From contig JALRMH010000005.1 of assembly GCA_026119935.1 (NCBI GenBank), positions 186,001 to 250,000 of the forward strand: a stretch of DNA of 64,000 nt, given 5' to 3'. The notes under the pieces were generated by a model. That model had not been told where the DNA came from, made no database searches, and saw nothing but the letters and a program-made list of their open reading frames with translations. Position 1 is the first letter of the stretch; each line of letters starts with the position of its first letter. This document shows, in pieces, positions 54,090 to 64,000 of the stretch. Source of the DNA: Endothia cerciana. Taxonomy: Eukaryota; Ascomycota; Sordariomycetes; Diaporthales; Cryphonectriaceae. The position numbers and the translations under genes are program-made.

Positions 54090-56395
54090 TCAATCCTCCG
54101 GCTCCGTATCCGTATTAGTAGCGCTCGTGTCGTCCTCTTCCTCCTCCGTGCCACTCTCCTCTTCCGAGTCATCGTTCTGTGCAGCAGCCGGCTTCCTCCT
54201 GGGCGGCGGTGGTGCGTTGCCCTTGGCTGCGTTCATCATGCCGGCTATGGAATCTGTATGGGGAGTTAGATCCTGTAGCCCCTCATGTCCCGTCATGACA
54301 GGACAGCGAGAAATGGACTTACCCTCATCAGGCTCGCTAATCTCATCCTCCTCCTGCATCTTGGCCGCCTTGGCCGCGTCCTCCACCACCAACGTGACCT
54401 CCATCTTCGTATCGAAGCCAACATAGCTATCGCACACGACGTGCATGACGAAAGTGTAGTGGCCAGGGCTGGGCGGCGCCGCAAACTGTGCCTTGAACAT
54501 GACCATATTGTACGTGGGCGTCTTGCCGTCTTCCTCGAAGACGGGCTGGTCGAAGGTGTGAAACGTGAATGGCGGCACGGCCATCTTACCTTGCTTGGAG
54601 TCCGACAGGAATACGTGCCACCGAGGGGAGTGCTCGCGTCCGAAATAAGGGGCGAAGGCTAGCGGAGGCAGGATGGGCTTATCATATCCGGCCGTGACCG
54701 GCTTGCCGTCGGCTCCCTTGGCGGTCCGCTTCTTGCGTCCGAGGATGGCGTCCAGGTCGTCTTCTGCGGGGTCGACGTCGACGAGGTCGACCTCGTTGAC
54801 TTCGGGAATGTTTTCGGAACCAGGTGGGATGATGCGGCCCTTGACGACGAGCTGGACCAGAGACGAGGGGATGATGAAGCGCTCGCCCTGAACCTTGAAG
54901 AAAGCCTTTGCCACCCGGAAGTAAGGAAGTTGCTTCGCCACGCTAACCGCTGTCTGGTACTGCTCCTCGCCGAGGCGGCCATTTCCAACAGCAAGCTTCC
55001 GTCGCTGAGCATCCGGCAGATCCATGAGCTTCTGCACCGTGGTGGGTACCTTAGAATCACCATCAATGGCCTTGGCTATCGCCGGGGTGAGGTACGGTAG
55101 CTGGAGTAGAGGGGAGGCCTCAGGGGACATGGCCTGGATGATCCTCTGGCCGGCGTGGAAGGAGGCGAGGATAGGGGCAGTTATCGAATATGCCGTCGTG
55201 ATAGCGTTGAAGGACTTGATCAAGGATTCGGCGATGGGCGCAACCTCGAACTTCTGCTTCTCCAGCGTCGCATCGTCTAGCTCGACACGGCCAAGGTAGG
55301 CCCACAGCAGAGCAAGCGTCTTCCTTCGCACCCCGTTGCCGAGGTCCTCCAGCCTCTCCTTGTCCTTGACAGACAGGCCGCCTGCAAAAGTCTGCACATC
55401 GCCGGGAGCCAGGATCCGCGACTCGATCTTCGACAGCCCAGCTTCCGCCTGATCGCCCCTGAGCACCTCCGAGAACTCCTTGCCGGTGCTCAGTGCCGTG
55501 ATGACGCCGCCGACGTCGGAATCCTGCTTGTACTCCTTGAACAAGCTGTTGGCGCTCTCCACGAGGACACCCTCCTTGGAGCGGGCCTGGGTGCCGTACC
55601 ACCACGAGCCGACCAGGTAGGGGAGCAGGACGCCGAACAGCAAGAAGTAGACGAGCACGACGTACTTTCCGTTGCCGTCGGAAATCATCAGCTTGGGCAG
55701 GGCGATGCCGATCTGCGTGCCCTGGCGGCCGTCCGGGTGACCGTAGAGGAGGTAGTTGTTGCGCACCTCCTCATCGGTCAGCGCCTGGTAGGCCTTGGAG
55801 ATGTCGACGTAGCGTTCGTTCAGCGACTCGGTCGTCTCGTTCTTGGCCGCGTCGGGCCGGATCTTGTCGGGGTGGAACCTGAGCGACAGCTTCTTGTAGG
55901 TGCGTTTGATGACCTTCTCGGTGGCGGACTATAGTAGCCATTGGTCAGTTGGAGGTGGTCAGCCGCGGTTTCTGGCAGTGGCGCATACCTCAGAGATGCC
56001 CAGGATGTCGTACGGATTCCAAATCCGCTTCTCGACCGGGACCTCCACGTAGTATATCAGATACGCCGTGTAGACCATGATGGCCCAGCCCAGGATCACA
56101 AAGAGCGTCAGCACCGGCCTCCGACTCTGTCTCCGGTCTCTGGACCGTTGTGCGTCGACAAGGTCGGCATGTCTGGGCTTGTAGTCGGACTGGATCCGGG
56201 GGAACTGCTTGGACGGGTCGCTGAACCAGCTGTTGGTCAGGACGTAGGTCAAGGGGAGCGTCGCGATCGTCGTGACTGTGAATGCAAAGAAGGGCCAGAG
56301 GTTGCCCTCGGCGTCTTTGTGACTGTTAGCCAGGCCGCACCCCCAGCGCTGCTCGGGCTCTTGGGACGCGTACCGTATGTGTAGTCGGAGCTCAT
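54090..56395 (-). CDS. SEC63: ER translocation protein Sec63 (J-domain)
   Basis: Sec63 recruits the lumenal Hsp70 Kar2/BiP to the Sec61 channel for protein import into the endoplasmic reticulum. Exons are 56395-56374, 56314-55989, 55928-54323 and 54253-54090, joining in frame to 705 aa (yeast 663). The first helix is LWPFFAFTVTTIATLPLTYVL and the second PVLTLFVILGWAIMVYTAYL. The J domain begins 'NPYDILGISE' and is split by intron 2, with the HPD tripeptide in 'LRFHPDKIRPD' (about residues 135-137). The third helix is VVLVYFLLFGVLLPYLVGSW. Two Sec63/Brl blocks follow, ending in a beta-sandwich (GHYTFVMHVVCDSYVGFD). The tail is strongly acidic, as needed for Sec62 binding. The 69-nt intron 54322-54254 contains no in-frame stop, so a retained form would stay in frame. 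Confidence 0.96.
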
Positions 56396-57836
56396 GGTGA
56401 ACAGGACATGTGGCGACGGTCCAGGCTGGCGCCGAGGTCTAGAAGGAAGGAGGAGGGGACTGAACCAAAGTCGCAAGGAGGATTAAGAGGCCCGGTAGTA
56501 CAAGGGAAAAAAAATGGGCGACGTCTTGCGAGACCGGGGTGGAACGCGCGGGACAGGAACAAATCGGCTACCTGCGACCTCTGGGTGTGTCGGCCAGGAC
56601 TTGTCCTATCGATGCCGTGAGGTTCACCCGGGGAGAGGGTTGGCTTGACCTTGACGTTGAAGTCGACGATACAACAGAATGGAATGCGGTGCAAGGGGCA
56701 GTTTAAGCTTGCTGGTGTCGCGGGAATCGGATGCCAGGTGGCCTGGGCAGGGGTCGGTCATCGAGGTGGCAGCGCGCAAGCTGAAGTGAACACATGGGCC
56801 ACTTCCCGCTAATAAGGGAACAACCTAGAAAGTCTGGGGAACAAAGAGCCTCCCTCGCGCCCCCCCCCCCCCAACTTAAAGGCGCCCCCCCCTGATGGCG
56901 TATCGCTAACATGGTATTAGGTATCTACATATGTACATAGTAGTGCCACAGTACAGTAGTATCAGCCTCATCTTCTACTGGAGCTTGGTGAGGACAATGG
57001 GGCCAGGTCAGCACTAGGCCCACTGCAGGTCAAAATAATAATAAAGCAGAATGAGGGAAAGCTGACAAAATCCAAGCCTCTCGTTCCATCATACAAACAA
57101 ACGTATACCACGATTAGGAGACACGTATGCAGCAGCAGACATTCTTCCCATTATTTCACCTGGCATTGGGCTCGGGGGCTATCTCCTCTATCTGTCTAAA
57201 CTACCACGAACAGCTGGGCAAGGCTGGATGAACAGTCAGATGCAAGCGGGCGCCAGGCAGAGGCGGGGAGCAGAGGCGGTTGTCTCCCCTTGCTGTCCTC
57301 TGATGTCTTCACGCTCCATTGGTCCCCTCCATCCTCCCAACGCCAGAGCACCCTGTACGATGCCGGAAACTTAGTAAATGAGACAATGATAACAGACCCG
57401 TCTATACCTGGCGGACAGTAAGCCCAGATCAGACCATGACTCGTCCTGTCCTGCGTTATCCTGTTCTCCCTTGGAAAATGCTCCCGCTCTTTTCTATGCT
57501 GGTTAAATACCATCAGGTCGCCCCATATCTTCGCATGATACACCTCAACGTATACGCCGCGCCGAGTATCAACATCAGCGGTACCAATGTCTGCGGGGGA
57601 AGGAGGACGACGGAGGCAAGGATGGCCATGCCGACACGCCGAAGCTGTTGTAGCTGCCTGTCGCGCGCCTCGGCAGATGCTTCGGCCTGAGCACGCCACC
57701 ACGATGCCGTGTTTCGACGGTATCCGCTGTCCCCTTCGTCTTTCTCACGTCTGCTGCCCTGTTCCTGAGCCTGCTCTTCGTCGTCGGAGCAGGCCGATGC
57801 ACTCTTGTCGTCGTCCTCGTCGTCCTCGTCCCCACG
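56396..57836. other. Region between SEC63 and the TPR/J-domain gene
   Basis: Both flanking genes run leftward, so the left part is the SEC63 promoter and the right part the 3' region of the TPR/J gene. A C13 run is at 56860-56872. A 168-codon minus-strand ORF (57702-57196) has no recognised domain and probably lies in the 3' untranslated region. Confidence 0.55.
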
Positions 57837-60112
57837 TCAGGGGAAGTGGAACCCGCCTTGTGCTCCGCCAAACCCTCCTGGGTAGCCCCGTTGTCGGCCG
57901 CCATTTTGGGGGAAGGAGAAGCCACCTCCAGAGAAGCCACCGCCACCGAAGCCTCCAGCTCCGCCGAAGCTACCCGGCTGGCCAAAGATCTGGGAGAGGA
58001 TCTCCGGGTCGAGAGGGACGCCTTGAGCACCTCCGCCGAATCCGCCCCCGCCTCCAAACATGTCGGACATCTCAATGTCGTCACCAGCGTCGTATCGAGC
58101 GCGTTTTCTATGTCAACCGTCAGCAGTCGGTCGATCGGGCCTCGCCGTCTGGTTGGCAACTTACTGAGGATCACTCAATGTCTCGTAGGCCTCGCTAATG
58201 TCCTTGAACTTGGCCTCCGCCTCAGCGTTGCCAGGGTTCTTGTCGGGGTGGTGCTGGATGGCCATCTTTCGGTAGGCCTTCTTGATGATGCTGTCATCAG
58301 CATCCTTGGCGACGCCAAGAATCTTGTAATAGTCCTTGCGTTGGCTCTTCTTGTGCTCGAGCTCAGCCTTGCGCGCCTCCCTCTGGGCTGCAGTATCAGA
58401 TGGGTCGGCCTCCACGATCGCCTTCCACTCCCGCACCGCCTCCTCCCACTTCTCGGCGCCGCCCAGGGCATTCGCTTTGGTCTTGCGAGCCTTGGTGTAG
58501 CTAGGATCCAGCCGGAGTGCCTCATCACAGTCCCCGATCGCCTTCTCATAGTCCTTGAGTTTGTTGTAGCAGAGGGCTCGGTTCTGTAGGATTTTGGAGT
58601 TGGTCGACTTGTTTGCAGGATCCACCCCGAGGGCCTCGGTATACTTATCGATGGCAGCTTGCCACCGGCCGGCCTTGTAGTTGGTGTTCCCTTCCTCCTT
58701 CAACTTGTTCAGGCTCTTGATGACCTTCAGCCACTTGATGGCGTCTCTGAAGTCGGGGTCACAGTCGATGGCCATGCGGAGGACCTGCAGAGCCTTGTCG
58801 TTCTCGCCCTGCCCGTAGAGCCCACGAGCCCGCAGCACCAGGGCCTCGGGGTCCTGGCTGTTTGCTCGCAGCAGCTGCGTGGCAACATTCTGAGCCTCGC
58901 CGAGGTTGTTCTCACCACCCATCTTCAGATAGGCCTCGCCCCGCATCAGCTGCCACTTTCGCGGCTTCCGTGCGCCGGGACCAAGCAGCCTCTCGGCCAT
59001 GTCCAGGGCGTGCAACACCAGAGACGGGCCACTCCCCTCCTGCAGGCCCTGCCGAGCCGATTTGATGTACTGCAGCATATCCTTAGCCTGCTGCAGGTCC
59101 TTGGCCGAAGGGGCGGGCTGGATCCGCTGGAATGTGACCATGGCCTCCTCGGGTTGGCCAAGATTTGTATAGATCCGGGCGAGGCGCAGTAGGGTCTTGG
59201 GATTGTTGGAATCTAGATCGACGGCTCGCTTGCAGTCCTCTAGGGCGGCTTCGTAGCGACCGTCGGACATATACGCTGCAGCCCTGTTTCCCAAGTAAGT
59301 GGCCGAATCCGGCTGCAGCTCGACGGCTGGGGGTGTCTTTGTTAGCTTGTCAACGTGTCCAACAAGAACCCCTCCCGTGGCATTTGCGTACCTTTGGTGT
59401 ACTCCTCGATGGCCCGCTTGTAGTTCTTCTCCTTGAAGAATTTGTTGCCCAGGGTCTTGAAGACCTCAGCCTCGTCAGCCGGCGTGGGAGGGGGGCTGTT
59501 CGGGTCGCTCGTGTGAGGGGGAGGCGCGGGAGCGTCCTCCCTCTTGGGCGACGATAATCCGTTGGTGGCCGGAGGCGGTGTCTGGGCAGGAGTATGCTCG
59601 GCAGCCGGTGGCGACTGCTTCCTCTGGGAGGGAGAGGAAGGCGCCGAGCCGGCGCTGGGAGGGTCAACGTCCATCCTGTCGACGGAGTCGCGTGCGCTCA
59701 TGGCTGACAGAGCGGAGAGCCTCCTGATCTCGTCGGGTGGGAGATTGAGAGGATGGGTGTCGGCGTCGACCTTGTTCCGCCGGTAGGAGGAGGACTTGGC
59801 CAGGTCGGAGGATGCCCTGGAAAAGTGTCGGGAGGAGCGTTTTGGCTCGGCGGCGGTGGAGGCGACGGAGGTGGGAGCAGCCGGCGAAGCGGGTCTGGCG
59901 GACTTTTTTGTGGGTGAGGAGGCGGAGGCCGACTTGGACTTGTGCAGAGACTTCAGGGGGGACTTGGTCGTCGGCGAGGATGACTCGGAGTATGAGTGGT
60001 AGTAGATGTCGTCCTCCCGGCTGCGATCGCGGCGCAGATCGTGGTCCTGAAGCTTCTGATCCTCCGGGTGGGACTTTTTTGTTTGCCTCTTGCTGCTGCT
60101 GAAGAACTTCAT
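57837..60112 (-). CDS. TPR and J-domain cochaperone (DNAJC7/Tpr2-like)
   Basis: A cytosolic cochaperone that, in the animal relative DNAJC7, shuttles clients between Hsp70 and Hsp90. Exons are 60112-59392, 59326-58165 and 58107-57837, joining in frame to 717 aa. Residues 1-215 are Ser/Pro/Lys-rich and probably disordered (MKFFSSSKRQTKKSHPED). TPR repeats run from about 220 to 560, for example 'FKTLGNKFFKEKNYKRAIEE', 'LGNRAAAYMSDGRYEAALED' and 'KILQNRALCYNKLKDYEKAI'. The J domain follows (DYYKILGVAKDADDSIIKKA, HPD in 'IQHHPDKNPGN') and is completed by the last splice (SDPQKRARYD). The C-terminus is Gly/Phe-rich, as in class B J-proteins. TPRs before J is the DNAJC7 order. The long disordered N-terminus is typical of filamentous fungi. 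Confidence 0.93.
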
Positions 60113-62606
60113 TGAATCGATCGGGCAAACAGGCGCTAGTGTATCCGTAGGTGGGTGGTGTGGTAGGCCGGCGGGGAAAAGATAGCAGCAACTGGATAGC
60201 GACCTTGACCTGACTGACTGACTAAGGCGCACCCGACTCTCCAGCAGTACCGACGCTGCGATTATAGCGACCTGAGCAAGGACGGCGGATGCTGGGCTCG
60301 GCAGGGAAGGGTTGCCTTGACACTCGCGATGCCTCGTCGTGCCTCTTGAGCTTGGACTCTTGCTGGCGGGGATATCCCTCTTTTTTTTTTGGGGGGGGGG
60401 GGGGGGTTTCTTCCTTCCTTTTTCTTTCTCGGCCTTTTTCTTCCCCTCTTCTGTCGGCCTCGGAGGGACACCGGGGCGTTTTGCAGGGTCAGGCTTGGTA
60501 AGCCACAATTCGAGCCTGCATAGGGACGTAGAAACGGCCAAGGTCGCGGGTGGCGCTGTAGTTCTCCTTTTCCCTTTGCAACAGGCTGGTTGATTCTTGA
60601 TACGAGAGAACGAGGTGCTCGAACGTAGGGTTTTGGTTGGGAGGCGCTGGACGGACGTCGGGGGACAAGCGTTCGTCGAAGGTGAGGGCGAAGCTTGGAT
60701 GTCGCAGTCGGGCTGGAGGTTGCAATGGCAGGTGCAGGTGCAGGCCACTCACTCCAGGCCGATATCCGTTGGAAGGTTTCAAAGATCAACGGTCCACGTC
60801 CTCACACCCAGCCTCTCCCAGTGCAGATGGGCTGTGGGCAGGTGGGCAGCTGAACCTTGTGATGAGGCGCGGTCCTTCTCCCCCCCCGTCCCGCAATCGC
60901 AGGGCTGTTTGTCAGATCTGTCACAATCTTTGACACCTGGGAACGCCTATATGTGAGCCGTTATATGCGGTCGTTACTGCTGCTGTCGGCGGCCACGGTC
61001 TGTGTCTGTCTGGGTGCTTCGGACGACAGTAAAAAAAATAATGAAAAAAAAAAGAAGAAGAAAAAAGAAGGCTTCACTGCAGTGGGCACAAGCAGCAGAA
61101 GTTGACAATAACAATAAGAAGCACGGTCCCAGGCAGCCTTGTTCTATCAGGGCACTTCAGGTATCACCGGCGCCATGAGAGAGCCCAGGTCCGTTTCCCA
61201 AGCGAGAGGCGAATTGCCTGCTGACTGCCTGTAAAGAGTGACATTCTACCTAGGTAGGCTTGATACGCGCCCTTTCACGCCCCCCCGGCTCATTGGATCT
61301 TCCAGTGCATTCTATGCGTCCTGTGCAATGGTGCAACCACCCAAGAGTGGCCCACTGCGTAAACACGCTGTCCATCACCGCAGGTTCAACCACCTCCATT
61401 TCGATCGGCGCCAATGAGGGCCCATGTCAACAAAGATGATCTCCACTATCCAGCATCTTGGCGGCCTGGCGCATCTCTGATGATGCGCATACCGTACGGA
61501 GCACTCCATACGGCACATCCTCTCATTCAAAGATCAATATTCGGAGCCCGATGAGGGTCTCCCCCGTCAGATATACCTGAGGCATATTCATCAACATCTG
61601 TCAATTCGCCCCCGCCACCCTTCCCCCACGAAAAGAAAATATGAAATTGCGGCCGGGACCGAAGCGCCTATGCAGGGACGTCGCACGGCATGGATTCCTG
61701 TTGGTTGAAACGGTAACATTCCGTGGCATCTAGGGCACACAGAACGTGGACGACTCTCCGGTAAAGACAGCCCTGAGTCGTCCCAAGGCTCGCGGTCTGG
61801 GATATTCTGAAGGACATCTCGAGGGTCGGGTGTGCTGGCCCCTGTAGTACCGGGGAAGCCACGCATTCGAAGGACGGACAGGACACCATTGAGGAGAGAC
61901 TTCGATTCGAGTCTTTGAGTGGTAGGGATCCCGTTGTTCGAGGGCATTAAATCTGTGATACTACGTGATATGACCGTCTATCCCGGTGGCTAATAAGTGC
62001 TGAGGAGCATCAAAGCTCGACACTGACACGTCCTTGGCTTTTCCTTAGCCATCGTACATTCCTCGCTGCAATGGTATCGCCTGGCAAAATTACTTTATAG
62101 ATCAAAGAGGTGGGTGGGGGGGGGGAAGGGGGGGCGCTCGCCTGATGGCATCTTCTCTGGTAGGAGGAAGTATCCTTTTCAAATGAAGAACAGACGCGTC
62201 CCTACTCGCCTTTGCGGTCGATGGACCAGCAGCGAGAGCGCCCTGGATAGTCATCGCGGGGGCTCGGGTAGTTGCTCAGTCGACCCGTGAGCCACTTTTA
62301 CGACCTCATAAAGATAGATGCGCTACACGCGTTGGCCTGTTTCGGCCTCGATTGTTCACCCGATACATAATGAGAGTCTATCAAGCCCACAAGCATTCCG
62401 GGTGCTAAGAGGTATGTCTGTCTGGGATGGCCCACCCATCTGAACCCTCCAGTGTCCGAGGGACTCGTCTACCATCGGCTCGGTTCAATGCACACTGGCT
62501 AAGCAGCAGCTGCCCCCCCCCCCCCCTTACCCCGAGATATTCACACTTGTGTCCCTCAAGTCTCGGATCGCAGTCATAAAGCATGGTATCATTTTCGTAT
62601 GTCTCA
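60113..62606. other. 2.5-kb intergenic region, no gene recognised
   Basis: The left part is the promoter of the TPR/J gene. It includes a T10-G16 tract (60381-60406), a purine/A-rich stretch (61030-61067), a G-rich tract (62112-62134) and a C14 run (62513-62526). ORFs such as the one at 61591-61947 (minus strand) have no domain. No tRNA is seen. Confidence 0.55.
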
Positions 62607-63535
62607 TCACTCCCCAGTATCTTCGTGTCCCTCTTCGTGCCCGGCATTCCCATTGGCGCCACCGGCGATCGAACTCACAAACTCCTGATACCTGAAGACC
62701 TCTCCCCTCTTCCCAAACCCGCCTGCACCCGCCCCCTTCACCTTGCCACCGAACGCCCTCTTCCCGGAGAACCCAGACATGACCTGGTCTATTTCAGCGG
62801 CCGTGAGCGCCCTCTCGCCCGGCTCCGGCGCCGTGTGCAGCAAGGCGTCACGCACCTCGGCCAGATCCACCTGACCGCTGTCGTCGTCATCGAAGGCCGA
62901 GAACGCGGAGAGCAGTTCCGAACTTGGGGATAGGGAGGCTAGGCTAGTGGCGATGGTGTTGAGGAAGGTCGCAAGGGTGATGGTCTGCGGCGCGGAGGGA
63001 GGGAAGAACCGGGCAACGTCTGATGCCGTGGAGGGCAGTCCTGTTGCGAAAGCGTTAGCGACGGCACAGAGGTGTGTTGGCGGGTGAGGCGCAGGGTCCA
63101 TGTACCAAGTTGGTTCAGCATATCAGCAACATCCTCCCTGTTCACGGATCCGTCGCTGTCCCGATCCAGTATCTGAAAGCCCTCCCGCAGCGTCCGCACC
63201 TGTGCAGGCTGCAGCTGCGACAGAGCATTTCCGTGGCCCATCGCGTTCGACGCGAGAGAAGCGCGCTGGCCTCTTGGCGACCCGTACGTCTCTTCTGAAG
63301 GACGCCGCTCCGCTTGTCCCCGCGGGGTTAGACTATCCGCCGTCCCGGTCGGCGTCGACGAAGTGCTGCTGGCCGCAAACCTAGAGCTGTTGTTTACCTG
63401 GCCCGCTTTCGGTGTGGACTGTCGTAGAGGGGAGGATGACGCCGGAGACTCTGGTCGACGGAAGGGAGAGCTGCGTGGGGAGGTAAGACCTGCTCCTCCT
63501 CCGAGGGAGGAGGTCTTGATATGGCCTGCGGGCAT
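62607..63535 (-). CDS. EF-hand protein, myosin regulatory-light-chain-like
   Basis: Two exons, 63535-63106 and 63040-62607, join in frame to 287 aa. The junction creates 'MLNQLGLPSTASD'. The first 100 residues are Ser/Pro-rich and disordered. Two calmodulin-type loops are complete: DRDSDGSVNRED (124-135) and DDDDSGQVDLAE (194-205). In between and after are the helices expected for a four-lobe light-chain fold (VARFFPPSAPQTITLATFL; YQEFVSSIAG). A 'QRASLASN' segment before the first EF hand resembles the phosphorylation site of regulatory light chains. Length and layout fit filamentous-fungal light-chain-like proteins, but calmodulin-like proteins of other function remain possible. The start is uncertain: the frame is open upstream to 63619 and a CCAG acceptor precedes the ATG, so an extra 5' exon is likely. 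Confidence 0.78.
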
Positions 63536-64000
63536 AGCCTGGTTAAAGTGGAATTTATTGTTAGCCTTATGCCCTTTGGCTATGTCATAGCATGTGGAGT
63601 AGACTCCATCGCGAATCATGGATCACACGCACCATCATGCGGTCACAGCCAGGTGTTGACGTTAAATCGTTGGGCTCCGAGGCGGGTAGCTGCCTTGACG
63701 CGGGGCCTGTGATGATTCGGAATGAGTTTGTCGTCTCCCTTTCTCGGTCGCATGTAACCAAATAAGGCGTTCAAGACGTACTGTACCGTTGGGTGCGTGG
63801 CTGGGAGCGGAGGCGGTGATCTGGAACCAACCCAGCGCGCTGAGGTTGCGTAAACAAGGCTGGGCGGGCTAACCCAGCAACATCGGGTACAACCGATCCC
63901 CATGGGCAGGGAGTCCTTGTCCTGGGCGGGAAGCTTGGGCCAGGTGCTGCAAGCACCTCCTAACAGGGACCAGGCATGTCTTACGAGGGGGGGGCCCCCG
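63536..64000. other. Right edge: possible 5' exon or promoter of the EF-hand gene
   Basis: A CTAAC branch-like element and a TTTAACCAG acceptor lie just upstream of the proposed ATG at 63535, suggesting an intron in this interval. I could not identify the matching 5' exon. No other gene is seen before the window ends. Confidence 0.4.

Noticed and set aside
57196..57702. 168-codon minus-strand ORF downstream of the TPR/J gene
   Set aside because: Lies in the expected 3' untranslated region, with no family features.

Overview
This window is nuclear DNA of a filamentous ascomycete (Pezizomycotina). A Sordariomycete is the most likely source, but the species cannot be named from the sequence. 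The evidence is short introns (about 45-270 nt) with GT-AG borders and CTRAC-type branch sites, GC-rich coding exons separated by intergenic spaces of 0.1-4 kb, and fungal-type genes: Pfs2, Rpb6, TFIIIA, Pex8, a HET protein, a SLATT_fungal protein and a GPI-anchored Thr-rich wall protein. No mobile element, CRISPR array or virus was recognised.

Layout. 1-3 kb: a truncated NmrA-like gene at the left edge and the leucine gene for 3-isopropylmalate dehydrogenase (five exons). 3-20 kb: a sparse accessory block with an APH-fold kinase-like gene, two degraded loci (5.7-7.2 and 8.3-8.8 kb), a DUF2235 hydrolase with a GC-AG intron, a six-exon GPI wall protein and about 4 kb with no recognisable gene. 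20-43.5 kb: a dense housekeeping core. It holds RPB6 and TFIIIA head to head, a ZIP zinc transporter, the EndoG/NUC1 nuclease, PFS2, a DGAT/ARE-type MBOAT acyltransferase, an ICMT (Ste14-like) methyltransferase, a LacA/NodL-like acetyltransferase convergent with a TMEM170-like membrane protein, PEX8 with a C-terminal SKL, and a Gly/Ser-repeat protein. 43.8-53.3 kb: an intron-containing tRNA-Arg(UCG), a SLATT-domain membrane protein, a crotonase, a broken HET gene and a GMC oxidoreductase. 53.4-64 kb: a poorly assembled G/C-rich patch with a 10-N gap, then SEC63, a TPR/J-domain cochaperone and an EF-hand light-chain-like gene.

Functional links are loose, as expected for a eukaryotic chromosome. 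RPB6 (shared by RNA polymerases I, II and III) and TFIIIA (the 5S rRNA factor) diverge from one 360-bp spacer, so co-regulation is plausible. Two J-domain genes lie next to each other at 54-60 kb. The SLATT and HET genes form a small neighbourhood with possible self/non-self or conflict functions. Every multi-exon model below was built by eye from splice consensus, reading frame and family knowledge. All keep frame end to end, but none is checked against transcripts.

The most distinctive genome-level feature is a set of about 13 G or C homopolymer runs of at least 10 bases. All lie outside confident coding exons, and they are far more frequent than base composition predicts.
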